A stretch of DNA of 64,000 bases from Acidovorax sp. CCYZU-2555 (GTDB lineage Bacteria; Pseudomonadota; Gammaproteobacteria; Burkholderiales; Burkholderiaceae_C), in the NCBI RefSeq assembly GCF_018413525.1, contig NZ_JAHCDD010000009.1, forward strand, positions 1 through 64,000, read 5' to 3'. Below are positions 1 through 9,829 of the stretch, one piece after another (position 1 is the stretch's first letter; every line of letters starts with the position of its first letter). Both the position numbers and the translations under genes were made by a program. A model generated the notes under the pieces. The model was given only the letters and a program-made list of their open reading frames with translations, did no database searches and was not told the DNA's origin.

Positions 1-90
1 ATGCCAAGTCGCAATCAAATATAATCTGATTTCAGTCTCTATGAATTCGCCGAAGCGCTCGACAAACTGAGCGCCGAAGCAAAAAGTTAT

Positions 91-204
91 GCCTGATGAC
101 CATAGCAAGTTGGCACCACTCCTTCCCATCTCGAACAGGAAAGTGAAACGACTTTGCGCCGATGATAGTGCGGGTTCCCGTGTGAAAGTAGGTCATTGTC
201 AGGC
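91..204 (+). rRNA. rrf: 5S ribosomal RNA
   Basis: The 5' end GCCTGATGAC pairs with the 3' end GTCATTGTCAGGC, the terminal helix of a betaproteobacterial 5S rRNA. The interior carries the familiar CACTCC, CATCTCGAACAGG and GAAACG blocks in order. Length is about 114 nt. Positions 1-90 are the 23S-5S spacer, so a 23S gene should lie just outside the window. The exact mature ends are uncertain by one or two bases. Confidence 0.95.
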
Positions 205-220
205 TCTTACAGCAAGCAAA

Positions 221-257
221 CCCCCAGCGCCCCAAAGGCCTGGGGGTTTTGTTTTTT
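221..257 (+). terminator. rRNA operon terminator
   Basis: Inverted repeat CCCCCAG / CTGGGGG followed directly by a T-rich run, 16 nt after the 5S gene. It is a classic intrinsic terminator ending the rRNA operon. Confidence 0.85.
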
Positions 258-380
258 CCGATTTGAAAACATCTTCCGAGCAGTTTCTCCATTGAGGGGA
301 ACACGCCATCGCTGCGGGGCAGCCTAGGGCATGGCTGCGCTTGCAGCTATAACGACGGCGGATCCAACATCCGAAAACAA

Positions 381-408
381 AAAAGAGAGCGCTACGCGCT
401 CTCTTTTT
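381..408. terminator. Intrinsic terminator, probably bidirectional
   Basis: Hairpin AAGAGAGCG / CGCTCTCTT with an A run on the left and a T run on the right. It lies between the rRNA operon and the stop of the minus-strand response regulator, so it can end transcripts from both sides. Nothing else is visible in 258-433. Confidence 0.8.
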
Positions 409-433
409 GCTTTGTGTCGGTACGGCCGCAGCG

Positions 434-907
434 TCAATCGCGCCGGGGTATGTGGATTCCCTTCAGCAGATGGCGCATCGATTCTTCTACCTGTCCATTG
501 GGTGGGGGCTGTGACCGCCCTTCTGCAGGCAGGTGAGGTGGTCGTCCTTCTGCAATCAGGCGGGCAACTACCAGCAGCAGGGAGTCAAACTCAATGGGCT
601 TGGCCAGGAATGCGTCGTAGCCGTTGTAGGCACGGCGCACGACATCCTGGCTGGTCCCGCTCATGAAGATGAAAGGAATCTGGCTCAGCACCTGGTCCTG
701 GCTCACGGCCTGGCCCAATTCACCGCCATTCATGATGGGCATCATGAAGTCTGAAAGTATCAGCGAGGGCTTTTCGCCGTTTCTCAGGACTTCCAAGGCG
801 TGTTTGCCATTGGACGTCAGCATGACCCGGTAGCCTTCGGCCTCGAGCAAAAGCCGCAAGATCTCGGCATTTCCATATTCGTCTTCGACGATCAGAATCA
901 TTTTCAT
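434..907 (-). CDS. Single-domain response regulator (CheY-like receiver)
   Basis: A receiver domain fills residues 1-115. The acidic pocket is E8/D9, the phospho-acceptor is D53 (in SDFMMP), the switch residue is T85 or the neighbouring serines, and the conserved lysine is K103 (AKP). The last 40 or so residues are proline-rich and low in complexity, with no output domain. The gene follows a KaiC-like ATPase gene by 15 nt on the same strand, so the two are probably cotranscribed. No histidine kinase is nearby, so the phospho-donor is unknown. Likely role: a cytoplasmic phospho-relay partner that acts by protein contact, perhaps on the neighbour. Confidence 0.9.
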   Translation of the reverse strand: MKMILIVEDEYGNAEILRLLLEAEGYRVMLTSNGKHALEVLRNGEKPSLILSDFMMPIMNGGELGQAVSQDQVLSQIPFIFMSGTSQDVVRRAYNGYDAFLAKPIEFDSLLLVVARLIAEGRPPHLPAEGRSQPPPNGQVEESMRHLLKGIHIPRRD

Positions 908-922
908 CGAGACAAACTCCTT

Positions 923-2311
923 TTAAGGAACGAGAGGCTCTGCGGCCCGGGGACGCGAAACAAAGATGTTTACCGCAGTCTGGGAGGCCGCGCCACCGCG
1001 GATCTTTCCAATTGTAAGAACGTGCCGGTCGACTTGTCGATCAGCGGCGGGCAAAGGTGCAAAAGAGAAAACGTTGTCGAACCAGCCAGCCATGCCATCG
1101 GCCAACGGTGTGCCCGCCGCAACGGCCAGGGCATCGGGATCGACCGTGAAAAGTGAGGTGACTCCGCGCCGGCGCAGTTCGACCAGCAGACGGCCCAGGA
1201 AACGGTAGCCCCGTTCCGGGAATGCAAGGGTGTCGGCCAATCCTGCGAGACCATCGACCACCAGCCGGCGAATTTTCAGCTCATCCACCAGGCGCAGCAG
1301 TTTGTGGCCCATTTCATCCATGGATTCGTCTTCATGCCCGAAATTCTTGATCACCAATGCACCGGAACCCACGGCCGCGTCTACGCCCAGGCCCAGTTCG
1401 GTTCCGATGCGTCGCAAGTCGCCGCTGGACTCCGTGAAAGAAAGTATCAGCCCAGGGGCGCTGGTATCGCAAGCTGCTGCAAAAGCCAGCGCGAAGGTGG
1501 TCTTGCCGGAACCTGTGTGTCCGATGACCGCCGACGCACTGCCGCTGGCCAGGCCTTTGCCATGCAGTACATCGTCGATTGCGCGCAAGCCGGTGGATAC
1601 GGTGTTCTTGCCCAGCTTCGCATTGCCATCGGCCAGCGGCAGGCTTTCGAGGCGCGGGAAGAACTGCAGCCCTTGCGTCGAGATGCAGAAGGTATGCTGG
1701 CCGCGGATGATCTCGCTGCCGCGGAACTTGCGAACCTGCATGCGGCGCTCGGCGCGCCAATGAAAGCCGTGGTCCTCGAAAGCGAAAATGCCGTCGACCA
1801 TCGTCTGTTCCGCGCTCAAGGCATTGCCATGGCCGCTGGTGAGCACAAGACAGGTGCAGGACATGGCACTCACCAGGCTCTGCAGTTCGTGCACGAACTG
1901 GCGCACCGCTTCGTTGGTCATCGAACCCAGGCTGCCGACCACCATTCCGTCGATCACCAGCAACGAGGCACGGTGGCGCACAAGTTCGCCGCGCAGCAGG
2001 CGCACGACGGCTTTCAGGCCCCCTTGTTCCAGCTCGCGATAGCCGCTGACGTAGAAGACCGTCGCGCTCACTTCCTGCTTGTCGAAGAAGATCTGCTGTT
2101 CCATATGCTGCAACATGCGCGCATGGGACTCGGCGAGCATGGTGACATACACCGTGCGGATTTCGCGCCTGGCAAGTGTGTATGCAATCTGATTGGCCAG
2201 CGTTGTCTTGCCTACGCCCGGTGGCCCTTCGAAAATGTAGACGCCGCCTTCGAACAAGCCGCCATTGAGGATGTCGTCGAGGCCTTCGACCAGGGTGGGC
2301 AATCGTTTCAT
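923..2311 (-). CDS. KaiC-like tandem RecA-fold ATPase
   Basis: A 462-residue protein with two RecA/KaiC domains. Domain 1 has Walker A GPPGVGKT at 29-36 and a Walker B-like strand LLVIDGM at 117-123. Domain 2 has GHTGSGKT at 264-271 and RLVVDGL near 349-355. The open frame runs upstream to 2458, but the extra 49 residues look unlike the family and the KaiC-type beginning MKRLPTLVEGLDDIL starts at 2311, so I chose that start. No strong Shine-Dalgarno sequence precedes it. No KaiA or KaiB gene is visible, so this is a clock-unrelated KaiC homologue of the kind often found beside two-component proteins. It leads the pair with the response regulator. The substrate is unknown. Confidence 0.88.
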   Translation of the reverse strand: MKRLPTLVEGLDDILNGGLFEGGVYIFEGPPGVGKTTLANQIAYTLARREIRTVYVTMLAESHARMLQHMEQQIFFDKQEVSATVFYVSGYRELEQGGLKAVVRLLRGELVRHRASLLVIDGMVVGSLGSMTNEAVRQFVHELQSLVSAMSCTCLVLTSGHGNALSAEQTMVDGIFAFEDHGFHWRAERRMQVRKFRGSEIIRGQHTFCISTQGLQFFPRLESLPLADGNAKLGKNTVSTGLRAIDDVLHGKGLASGSASAVIGHTGSGKTTFALAFAAACDTSAPGLILSFTESSGDLRRIGTELGLGVDAAVGSGALVIKNFGHEDESMDEMGHKLLRLVDELKIRRLVVDGLAGLADTLAFPERGYRFLGRLLVELRRRGVTSLFTVDPDALAVAAGTPLADGMAGWFDNVFSFAPLPAADRQVDRHVLTIGKIRGGAASQTAVNIFVSRPRAAEPLVP

Positions 2312-2493
2312 TTTTATTGACTTGATAGAGATCGAAGGGACGAACGCTGCTTTGCGCCAGAGAAACCTCGATTTTAGAGGAGGCGTACTGTTGAGCGCGG
2401 CAGGGCAGGACCCGACCAGCCGGCGCTGACGCGCTTCCTGCCGCAATTTATTCTCCAAGACTGGCGCATGGATGCCGCCGCCAGCTGTTCTCC

Positions 2494-3573
2494 CTATCTT
2501 GTCACTGACGTAAAAGTGCAGTGCCCGTCGCGGTCATGGCGTGCGAGTTCGCCGCGGCGCCACAGGTAGTTCAGATGAGCCAGGGCTTCGCCCAGCGCGA
2601 ACGTCTGCTCGTGCGGATTGAGCTTGCGGCGGAACATGGTCTCCATGACCTGGGCCGCATTGGTGGGGCCCAGCGCGCAGGCTGCGCGCACTTCGTCCAG
2701 CCGTTCGGCATGGTGGTCTTCCAGCTGGCGGATGCGCGTGTGCAGGCCCTGAAACGGTTTGCCGTGCGACGGCAGCACCAGCGTGTCTTCGGGCAGCGGC
2801 AGATAACGCTGCAGCGAATCGAGGAACCAGCCCAGCGGGTCGCCCTGGGGTTCGTTGGCGTGCACGCTGACATTGGTTGAAATGCGCGGCAGCACCATGT
2901 CGCCGCTGATCAGCACCTGCAATTCGGCACAGTACAGCGCCATGTGTTCGGGCGCATGGCCGTAGCCGGCGATGCATTCCCAGGTCTGCGCGCCGATCTG
3001 GATGCGATCGTGGTCCATCAGGCGGCGAAAGCTGTCGGGCAGGTCGGGAACGAGCTGCGGGTAGTAGGCGGTGCGGTGCATCACATGCTCGAGGAACTCG
3101 GGGTCGTCGAGGCCGTGTTGCTGATAGAACGCCGCGTACCGCGCGCCGCCTTCGAGGTCGTGGCTCGCGGGTGGCTTGCAGGCGACCAGCGCCACGTGGT
3201 AATCGGTGGCGCTGATCCACAGCGGCGCTTGCCAGCGGCTGCAAAGCCAATGTGCGAGGCCGATGTGGTCGGGATGCATGTGGGTCACGAGCACGCGCAC
3301 GATGGGCAGGCCCTCGAGCTGCTCGGCGAAGATCTGTTCCCATTGCGCGCGGCTGCTGTCGCTGGCCACGCAGCAGTCGATCACGGTCCAGCCTTCGCGC
3401 GGGCCCGCGCCGTCGTCGAAGTGGTCGCGCAGCAGCCAGAGGTTGATGTGGTTGAGCGCGAACGGCAGGCCCATGCGAATCCATTTGACGCCTGGTGCGA
3501 CTTCCATGCAGCTCCCGGCTGGCGGCATCGCATCCGCGAGAGGGTAGTGGATTTCGTGTTCAAGCAGGTTCAT
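2494..3573 (-). CDS. MBL-fold metallo-hydrolase (glyoxalase II-like) of the liu region
   Basis: A 359-residue metallo-beta-lactamase-fold hydrolase. The metal motif is THMHPDHIG, with H98, H100, D102 and H103. Later ligands appear in YGHAPEHM and in ISGDMVLP. The last ~90 residues form a small helical/winged domain as in LACTB2-like proteins. It faces the MerR gene across a 106-nt gap that holds a LiuR-type palindrome, which suggests joint control with leucine/isovalerate breakdown. A thioesterase or acyl-CoA-type hydrolase is plausible but the substrate cannot be read from sequence. An internal start at residue 16 is possible. Confidence 0.85.
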   Translation of the reverse strand: MNLLEHEIHYPLADAMPPAGSCMEVAPGVKWIRMGLPFALNHINLWLLRDHFDDGAGPREGWTVIDCCVASDSSRAQWEQIFAEQLEGLPIVRVLVTHMHPDHIGLAHWLCSRWQAPLWISATDYHVALVACKPPASHDLEGGARYAAFYQQHGLDDPEFLEHVMHRTAYYPQLVPDLPDSFRRLMDHDRIQIGAQTWECIAGYGHAPEHMALYCAELQVLISGDMVLPRISTNVSVHANEPQGDPLGWFLDSLQRYLPLPEDTLVLPSHGKPFQGLHTRIRQLEDHHAERLDEVRAACALGPTNAAQVMETMFRRKLNPHEQTFALGEALAHLNYLWRRGELARHDRDGHCTFTSVTR

Positions 3574-3597
3574 GGTGCGGACCGAGTTATGTTAACG

Positions 3598-3612
3598 TTG
3601 ACGTAAACGTCA
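3598..3612. promoter_or_regulatory. Candidate LiuR operator 1
   Basis: TTGACGTAAACGTCA contains the inverted arms GACGT/ACGTC. It lies between the divergent MBL hydrolase and MerR genes. A related palindrome lies in front of the isovaleryl-CoA dehydrogenase gene, as expected of a LiuR (MerR family) regulon. Confidence 0.7.
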
Positions 3613-3679
3613 CATTTTGCATTCTAGGGATTCGCGCAGGTTCGCATGTCACTTGCGCGGCTCTCCCCCCGATCTTCGT

Positions 3680-4075
3680 ATGCCCATCACCTACACCATC
3701 AGCGACCTGGCCAAAGAGTTCGACCTGACCACACGCGCCATGCGCTTCTATGAAGACATGGGGCTGCTGCAGCCCGAGCGCACCGGGCCCGCGGGGCGAA
3801 ACCGCATCTACAGCGCGCGCGACCGCACCCGGCTGCGCCTGACGCTGCGTGCCAAGCGCCTGGGCCTGTCGCTCAGCGAAGCCAAGGACATCATCGATGT
3901 CTACGACAGCCCGCGCGATACGGGAGCGCAATTGCGCAAATTTCTCGAAGTGCTGGGCCAGCACCGGCAGCAACTCGAGGACCGCATGGCCGACCTGCAG
4001 ATGAACCTGGACGAGGTGCGCGAACATGAAAACGAGGCCCGTCAGCTTTTGGACAAGGTCGATGGGGCAAAATAA
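3680..4075 (+). CDS. liuR: MerR-family regulator of branched-chain acyl-CoA catabolism
   Basis: 131 residues. The N-terminal winged HTH begins YTISDLAKEFDLTTRAMRFYE and continues with the GLL wing typical of MerR. The C-terminal half is the dimerising coiled coil (LEVLGQHRQQLEDRMADLQ...). There is no cysteine metal site, so it is a metabolite-type MerR. The start at 3680 gives the canonical MerR N-terminus; the frame open from 3617 adds 21 unlikely residues. It lies between two copies of an ACGT-rich palindrome and directly before isovaleryl-CoA dehydrogenase, which matches LiuR of other Proteobacteria. It probably represses its own region and the MBL gene. Confidence 0.88.
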   Translation: MPITYTISDLAKEFDLTTRAMRFYEDMGLLQPERTGPAGRNRIYSARDRTRLRLTLRAKRLGLSLSEAKDIIDVYDSPRDTGAQLRKFLEVLGQHRQQLEDRMADLQMNLDEVREHENEARQLLDKVDGAK

Positions 4076-4083
4076 TCCATAAT

Positions 4084-4103
4084 TGACGTTTACGTAAACG
4101 TAA
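4084..4103. promoter_or_regulatory. Candidate LiuR operator 2
   Basis: The core ACGTTTACGTAAACGT (4086-4101) is a perfect 16-bp palindrome. It sits 28 nt before the isovaleryl-CoA dehydrogenase start and its GACAGGAGACAAG ribosome site. It shares the (T)TGACGT..ACGT pattern with operator 1. Confidence 0.75.
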
Positions 4104-4130
4104 TCAAAATAAACCGACAGGAGACAAGCC

Positions 4131-5312
4131 ATGACCGACCTTCCAGGACTCAACTTCCAGCTGGGCGAAGACATCGATGCGCTGCGCGATGCGGTGCGCG
4201 AATTCGCGCAAAGCGAGATCGCGCCGCGTGCCGCCGAGATCGATCGCAACGACCAGTTCCCCATGGACCTGTGGGAAAAGATGGGCGCGCTGGGCGTGCT
4301 GGGCATTACCGTGCCCGAGGCCTGGGGCGGTGCGCAGATGGGCTATCTGGCCCACATGGTGGCGATGGAAGAGATCTCTCGCGCCAGCGCTTCGGTCGGC
4401 CTGTCGTATGGCGCGCACAGCAACCTGTGCGTGAACCAGATCAACCGCAACGGCACGGAAGAGCAAAAGCGCAAGTACCTGCCCAAGCTGATCAGCGGCG
4501 AGCATGTGGGCGCGCTGGCGATGAGCGAGCCGGGCGCGGGCTCGGACGTGATCAGCATGAAGCTCAAGGCCGAGGACAAGGGCGGTTACTACCTGCTCAA
4601 CGGCAGCAAGATGTGGATCACCAACGGTCCCGATGCCGACACGCTGGTGGTCTATGCCAAGACCGAGCCGCAGATGGGCGCGCGCGGCGTGACGGCGTTC
4701 CTGATCGAGAAGGGCATGGCTGGCTTCTCCGTGGCGCAGAAGCTTGACAAGCTGGGCATGCGCGGCAGCCATACGGGCGAGCTGGTGTTCGAGAACGTCG
4801 AAGTGCCGGCGCAGAACGTGCTCGGCGGCCTGAACAACGGCGCCAAGGTGCTGATGAGCGGGCTCGACTATGAGCGCGCGGTGCTGACCGGCGGGCCGCT
4901 GGGCATCATGCAGTCGGTGATGGATTCGGTCGTGCCATATATCCACGATCGCAAGCAGTTCGGCCAGAGCATTGGCGAGTTCCAGCTGATCCAGGGCAAG
5001 GTCGCGGACATGTACACCGTGCTGCAAGCGGGCCGCTCTTTTGCCTATACGGTCGCCAAAAACCTCGATCTGCTGGGAACGGAGCATGTTCGCCAGGTGC
5101 GCAAGGACTGCGCGAGCGTGATCCTGTGGTGCGCCGAGAAAGCCACCTGGATGGCCGGCGAAGGCGTGCAAATCTATGGCGGCAATGGGTATATCAACGA
5201 CTACCCCCTGGGGCGACTCTGGAGGGATGCGAAACTCTATGAAATCGGCGCGGGAACCAGCGAAATCCGCCGCATGCTCATCGGTCGCGAATTGTTTGCC
5301 GAGACCTGCTGA
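4131..5312 (+). CDS. liuA: Isovaleryl-CoA dehydrogenase
   Basis: Oxidises isovaleryl-CoA to 3-methylcrotonyl-CoA with FAD, passing electrons to ETF; third step of leucine breakdown. 393 residues, the usual length. The acyl-CoA dehydrogenase signatures are MSEPGAGSD and the C-terminal QIYGGNGY. The catalytic glutamate is E248 in [11 protein letters not shown], the helix-G position specific to isovaleryl-CoA dehydrogenases. The usual C-terminal position instead reads GAGTSE, which excludes most other acyl-CoA dehydrogenases. A good ribosome site (CAGGAGACAAG) precedes the start. It is the first structural gene after LiuR. Confidence 0.95.
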   Translation: MTDLPGLNFQLGEDIDALRDAVREFAQSEIAPRAAEIDRNDQFPMDLWEKMGALGVLGITVPEAWGGAQMGYLAHMVAMEEISRASASVGLSYGAHSNLCVNQINRNGTEEQKRKYLPKLISGEHVGALAMSEPGAGSDVISMKLKAEDKGGYYLLNGSKMWITNGPDADTLVVYAKTEPQMGARGVTAFLIEKGMAGFSVAQKLDKLGMRGSHTGELVFENVEVPAQNVLGGLNNGAKVLMSGLDYERAVLTGGPLGIMQSVMDSVVPYIHDRKQFGQSIGEFQLIQGKVADMYTVLQAGRSFAYTVAKNLDLLGTEHVRQVRKDCASVILWCAEKATWMAGEGVQIYGGNGYINDYPLGRLWRDAKLYEIGAGTSEIRRMLIGRELFAETC

Positions 5313-5350
5313 GCGTTCCGCGCCTGTCTTTTGATTACCAGGAATTCCAC

Positions 5351-6013
5351 ATGACGACCACTTCCATCGATGAACTCTTCGCTCACAACCGCGCATGGGC
5401 TGCCCAGGTGGAGCATGACCGCCCCGGGTTCTTCACTGGCTTGATGGCGCAGCAGAAACCGCGCTACATGTGGATAGGCTGCTCCGACAGCCGCGTTCCC
5501 GCCAACCAGATCACGGGCCTGGAGCCGGGCGAGATCTTCGTGCACCGCAATGTCGCGAACGTGGTCGTGCCCAGCGATCTCAACTGTCTGTCGACCATCC
5601 AGTACGCGGTCGACCAGCTGCATGTCGAACACCTGATGGTGGTCGGCCACTACGGCTGCGGCGGCGTGCTGGCCGCGCTCAATGACCTGCGCATGGGCCT
5701 GGTCGACAACTGGATCCGCCATGTGAAGGATGTGCGCGACAAGCACCGCGAATTGCTCGAGGCCCTGCCCGCGGCCTGGCGCCACGATGCGCTGTGCGAG
5801 CTCAATTCGATCGAGCAGGTGATGAACATTTCGCAGAGCACGGTGATGCAGGACGCCTGGGCGCGCGGCCAGAAAGTCACGCTGCACGGCTGGTGCTATG
5901 GCCTCAAGGACGGCCTGATCAACAACCTGCAGATGACGCTGCCCGGCGTCGAGGGCGCCGACAAGGCCTACCAGCAGGCCGTGGCGTACGTCGCCAGCCG
6001 CGAGCGCAGCTAA
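5351..6013 (+). CDS. can: Beta-class carbonic anhydrase
   Basis: Interconverts CO2 and bicarbonate. 220 residues. The zinc ligands are C44 (GCSDSR, with the D46/R48 dyad), H100 and C103 (GHYGCGG). It begins 38 nt after liuA behind an AGGAAT ribosome site and lies in the same run of genes. The biotin-dependent methylcrotonyl-CoA carboxylase of the same pathway consumes bicarbonate, so supplying that substrate is a sensible inferred role. The product is cytoplasmic with no signal peptide. Confidence 0.95.
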   Translation: MTTTSIDELFAHNRAWAAQVEHDRPGFFTGLMAQQKPRYMWIGCSDSRVPANQITGLEPGEIFVHRNVANVVVPSDLNCLSTIQYAVDQLHVEHLMVVGHYGCGGVLAALNDLRMGLVDNWIRHVKDVRDKHRELLEALPAAWRHDALCELNSIEQVMNISQSTVMQDAWARGQKVTLHGWCYGLKDGLINNLQMTLPGVEGADKAYQQAVAYVASRERS

Positions 6014-6052
6014 GCCGCGCGGCGACGGCGGAATTCCTCCAGGCACGGCGCG

Positions 6053-7933
6053 ATGTTTCCCCAACGTCTCGATGCGCCGCAGGCCTATGACATCGCCAAG
6101 GCGATGATGGATGGTTTCAACCGCCACTACCGGCTGTTTCGCTCCGAGTCGGCGCGCGCCAAGCACCGCTTCGAGACCGCTGACTGGCATGGCCAGCAGC
6201 GCGCCCAGCGTGAGCGCATCGAGTTCTATGACTTGCGCGTCAAGGAATGCACGCGGCGCCTGGAGAAGGAGTTCGCGGCCGGAGGGCTGCCGATGGCGGT
6301 GTGGCAGCAGGTCAAGCTGCATTACATCGGCTTGCTCGTGAACCACTTCCAGCCCGAGCTGGCCGAGACTTTCTTCAACTCGGTCACGACCAAGATCCTG
6401 CACCGCACGCACTTCCACAACGATTTCATTTTCGTGCGGCCCGCGGTCAGCACGGAATACATAGAGAACGACGACCCCGCCGCGCGGCCCACTTACCGCG
6501 CCTATTACCCGCGGCGTGCGCCCGCGCCGCAGACGCTGCTGGCGACGCTGCAGCAGATCGTCGAAGACTTCGGCCTGCAGCGCGCGTTCGAGGATCTGCC
6601 GCGCGATCTGGCCGCGGTGCAGCAGGCGATCCTCGACCAGGGCGTGCTCGACAAGCAGCGCACGAATTTTCAGATCCAGGTGCTGTCGGGCCTGTTCTTT
6701 CGCAACAAGGGCGCCTATGTGGTGGCCAAGCTGATCAACGGTTTCACCGAGCTGCCGCTGGTGCTGCCGCTGCTGCATGGGCCGCGCGACGGGCTAGTGA
6801 TCGATGCCGCGTTGTTCGGCGAGGACGATCTGCAGGCGCTGTTCAGCTTTGCGCGCGCCTATTTCATGGTCGACATGGAAATTCCCAGCGGCTATGTGCA
6901 GTTCCTGCGCAGCCTGATGCCGGGCAAGCCGCGCGCCGAGTTGTACACCGCGCTGGGCCTGGCCAAGCAGGGCAAGACGCTGTTCTATCGCGACTTCCTG
7001 CACCACCTGCGTTATTCGAGCGATGCCTTTCGCATCGCGCCGGGCATCAAGGGCATGGTGATGCTGGTGTTCGACCTGCCCAGCTTTCCCTATGTGTTCA
7101 AGCTGATCAAGGACTACTACCCGCCGCAGAAGGACACCACGCGCGAGCAGGTCAAGGCCAAGTACCAGCTGGTCAAGCAGCACGACCGCGTGGGGCGCAT
7201 GGCCGATACGCTGGAGTACAGCCTGGTGGCGTTTCCGCGCGATCGCTTCGACGACGCGCTGATCGCCGAAATCGAGAAGTTCGCGCCCAGCCAGCTGGAG
7301 ATCAGCGACCGCGACGGCGACGGGCGCACCGAAGTCATCATCAGCCACCTCTATATCGAGCGGCGCATGATTCCGCTCAACCTGTACCTGCAGGAGGCGC
7401 TCGAGGCCGGGCCGGGAGACGAGCGCGCCCAGGCGCAGCTCGCGCGCAGCGTGGTCGAGTACGGCAATGCGATCAAGGACCTGGTCGCGGCGAACATCTT
7501 TCCGGGCGACATGCTGTGGAAGAACTTCGGCGTGACGCGCAACGGCAAGGTGGTGTTCTATGACTACGACGAGATCGAGTACCTGACGGATTGCAACTTC
7601 CGCGCCGTGCCGCAGCCGCGCAACGAGGAAGACGAGATGAGCGGCGAAATCTGGTACGCGGTAGGGCCGCGCGATGTGTTTCCGCAGAGCTTCGCGCCTT
7701 TCCTGCTGGGTCATCCGGCGGTGCGCGAAGTGTTTCTTCAACACCATGCCGATCTGCTCGAGCCCGCGTTCTGGCAGGGCCACCAGCAGCGCATTCGCGC
7801 CGGCCATATGCACGATGTTTTTCCCTATGAGCGCGAACGCCGCTTTGTGTGGAATGCCTGCGACGACCCGCTCAGCGCGAACAGCGCCGGGCGTTCTTTT
7901 CCATTTTCAAACCAACAGGAGACAGAAGAATGA
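6053..7933 (+). CDS. aceK: Isocitrate dehydrogenase kinase/phosphatase
   Basis: A bifunctional enzyme that phosphorylates and dephosphorylates isocitrate dehydrogenase, steering isocitrate to the glyoxylate bypass. 626 residues, slightly longer than the roughly 580 of E. coli. The sequence has the AceK N-terminal regulatory half (FNRHYRLFR...) and the kinase half with [20 protein letters not shown] near 323 and [11 protein letters not shown] near 502. Its stop overlaps the next start by 4 nt (ATGA), so it is coupled to the thiolase gene. Its place in the liu region suits growth on acetyl-CoA-yielding substrates. Confidence 0.95.
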   Translation: MFPQRLDAPQAYDIAKAMMDGFNRHYRLFRSESARAKHRFETADWHGQQRAQRERIEFYDLRVKECTRRLEKEFAAGGLPMAVWQQVKLHYIGLLVNHFQPELAETFFNSVTTKILHRTHFHNDFIFVRPAVSTEYIENDDPAARPTYRAYYPRRAPAPQTLLATLQQIVEDFGLQRAFEDLPRDLAAVQQAILDQGVLDKQRTNFQIQVLSGLFFRNKGAYVVAKLINGFTELPLVLPLLHGPRDGLVIDAALFGEDDLQALFSFARAYFMVDMEIPSGYVQFLRSLMPGKPRAELYTALGLAKQGKTLFYRDFLHHLRYSSDAFRIAPGIKGMVMLVFDLPSFPYVFKLIKDYYPPQKDTTREQVKAKYQLVKQHDRVGRMADTLEYSLVAFPRDRFDDALIAEIEKFAPSQLEISDRDGDGRTEVIISHLYIERRMIPLNLYLQEALEAGPGDERAQAQLARSVVEYGNAIKDLVAANIFPGDMLWKNFGVTRNGKVVFYDYDEIEYLTDCNFRAVPQPRNEEDEMSGEIWYAVGPRDVFPQSFAPFLLGHPAVREVFLQHHADLLEPAFWQGHQQRIRAGHMHDVFPYERERRFVWNACDDPLSANSAGRSFPFSNQQETEE

Positions 7934-9111
7934 CCGAAGCCATTGTGATCGTGGGCGCAGCCCGTACCCCCATGGGTGCTTTCCAGGGCGACTTCGCCGA
8001 ACTCGCGGCCCATGATCTGGGCGGTGCGGCGATACGCGCGGCCGTGGAGCGTGCGGGCATCGCGCCCGAGAAAGTCGATGAAGTGCTGTTCGGCAACTGC
8101 CTGATGGCCGGCCAGGGCCAGGCCCCGGCGCGCCAGGCGGGTTTCAAGGGCGGCCTGCCGCAAAGCACGGGCGCGGTGACGCTGTCGAAGATGTGCGGCG
8201 CGGGCATGGAGGCGACGCTGCTGGCGCATGACCAGCTCGTGGCCGGCAGCCGCGACGTGATGGTGGCGGGCGGCATGGAGAGCATGACCAACGCACCCTA
8301 TCTGCTGAAGAAGGGCCGCGGCGGTTACCGTATGGGCCACGACAAGATCTTCGATCACATGATGCTCGACGGCCTTGAAGACGCCTATGAGCCCGGCCGA
8401 TCGATGGGCACGTTCGGCGAAGACTGCGCGGCCAAGTACCAGTTCACGCGCGAACAGCAGGACGCGTTCGCCACGGCCAGCGTGCAGCGCGCGCAGGCGG
8501 CGACGCAAAGCGGGGCGTTCACGGCCGAGATCACGCCCGTGACGGTGTCGACGCGCAAGGGCGACGTGGTGGTGAGCATTGACGAAGGCCCGGCCAAGGC
8601 GCGGCTCGACAAGATTTCCAGCCTCAAGCCGGCGTTCAAGAAGGACGGCACGATCACGGCGGCGTCCAGCTCGAGCATCAACGACGGCGCGGCCGCTCTG
8701 GTGCTGATGCGCGAATCGACGGCCAAGGAACTGGGCTGCAAGCCGCTGGCGCGCATCGTTGCGCACGCAAGCTTCGCGCAGGCGCCCGAATGGTTCACCA
8801 CGGCCCCTGTGGGCGCGACGCAGAAGGCGCTGAAGAAGGCCGGCTGGAGCGTGGCCGATGTCGATCTGTGGGAAATCAACGAAGCCTTCGCGGTCGTGCC
8901 GCTGGCGCTGATGACCGAGCTGAACGTGTCGCACGACATCGTCAACGTGAATGGCGGCGCCTGCGCGCTGGGCCACCCCATAGGCGCGAGCGGTGCGCGC
9001 ATTCTGGTCACGCTGCTGCATGCGCTGCAGACCCGGGGCAAGAAGCGTGGCCTGGCCACGCTGTGCATTGGCGGCGGTGAAGCCACGGCCATGGCGATCG
9101 AGTTGGTTTAA
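7930..9111 (+). CDS. Acetyl-CoA C-acetyltransferase (thiolase)
   Basis: Degradative/biosynthetic thiolase of 393 residues beginning [18 protein letters not shown]. The acyl-accepting cysteine lies in KMCGAGMEA. The other active-site motifs are [15 protein letters not shown] and the C-terminal LCIGGGEA. The start overlaps the AceK stop and has a CAGGAGACAG ribosome site; the longer open frame simply runs back through AceK. It can cleave acetoacetyl-CoA, the product formed after HMG-CoA lyase and CoA transfer, to two acetyl-CoA. No acetoacetate CoA-transferase is present in this window. Confidence 0.92.
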   Translation: MTEAIVIVGAARTPMGAFQGDFAELAAHDLGGAAIRAAVERAGIAPEKVDEVLFGNCLMAGQGQAPARQAGFKGGLPQSTGAVTLSKMCGAGMEATLLAHDQLVAGSRDVMVAGGMESMTNAPYLLKKGRGGYRMGHDKIFDHMMLDGLEDAYEPGRSMGTFGEDCAAKYQFTREQQDAFATASVQRAQAATQSGAFTAEITPVTVSTRKGDVVVSIDEGPAKARLDKISSLKPAFKKDGTITAASSSSINDGAAALVLMRESTAKELGCKPLARIVAHASFAQAPEWFTTAPVGATQKALKKAGWSVADVDLWEINEAFAVVPLALMTELNVSHDIVNVNGGACALGHPIGASGARILVTLLHALQTRGKKRGLATLCIGGGEATAMAIELV

Positions 9112-9161
9112 GCTGCCTGACGGCCCGAGAACCGCGGGCGGCATCAGAGAAGGGAAACACC

Positions 9162-9803
9162 GTGATCACCAACGAGGAGCAGTTGCGAACGCTCTACGAA
9201 GCGCCTGCGGAGCGGGCCTTGCTCAAGCAGCAAGTGGATTTGGACCGTTACTGCCTGCGTTTCCTGGCGCTGTCGCCGCTGTGCATCGTCTCGACCGCGG
9301 GCCCGGCGGGCGCGCTGCTCGACGCCTCGCCGCGCGGCGGGCGCCCGGGCTTCGTCAAGGCGCCCGACAAGAACACGCTGCTGCTGCCCGATGTGGGCGG
9401 CAACAACCGGCTCGACAGCATGAGCAATCTGCTGCACGACCCGCGCATCGGTCTGCTGTTTCTCATTCCCGGCTTCGACGAGACGCTGCGCGTCAACGGC
9501 ACGGCGCGGCTGCGCGACGAAGCCCACTACACGGCCTTGTTCCGCGCCGACAACCCACGCATACGGCTGGTGATCGAAGTAACGGTGCACGAAGCCTATC
9601 TGCACTGCGCGAAAGCGCTGATGCGCGCGCGGTTGTGGAAGCCCGAGGCCCAGGTGCCGCGCTCGACCATGCCCGGCCTGAATCAGATGGTGCATGCGCA
9701 GATAGGTCTGAAGGCACCGGCCGAGCCGCACGAAGTGATGGTGGCGCGCTATGCGCACCTGATCGCGCAGGAGCAGGGCGTTGCACCCACGGGCGAGTCC
9801 TAG
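9162..9803 (+). CDS. Pyridoxamine-5'-phosphate-oxidase-family flavoprotein (MSMEG_1061-like)
   Basis: 213 residues with a PNPOx-like split beta-barrel. Visible blocks are LSPLCIVSTAGPAG, DASPRGGRPGFVKAPD, GNNRLDSMSNLL and FLIPGFDETLRVNGTAR, characteristic of the FMN-binding MSMEG_1061 group. The start codon is GTG with an AAGGGAA ribosome site 8 nt upstream. The same order (thiolase, flavoprotein, SDR, acyl-CoA dehydrogenase) suggests one transcript. The exact reaction is unknown and it should not be taken as the true PdxH. Confidence 0.82.
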   Translation: MITNEEQLRTLYEAPAERALLKQQVDLDRYCLRFLALSPLCIVSTAGPAGALLDASPRGGRPGFVKAPDKNTLLLPDVGGNNRLDSMSNLLHDPRIGLLFLIPGFDETLRVNGTARLRDEAHYTALFRADNPRIRLVIEVTVHEAYLHCAKALMRARLWKPEAQVPRSTMPGLNQMVHAQIGLKAPAEPHEVMVARYAHLIAQEQGVAPTGES

Positions 9804-9829
9804 AAGCCCAGGTTTTTAAAGGAGGCGCA

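Noticed and set aside
923-2458. Longer start for the KaiC-like gene
   Set aside because: The extra N-terminal residues do not match the family, whose usual start is at 2311.
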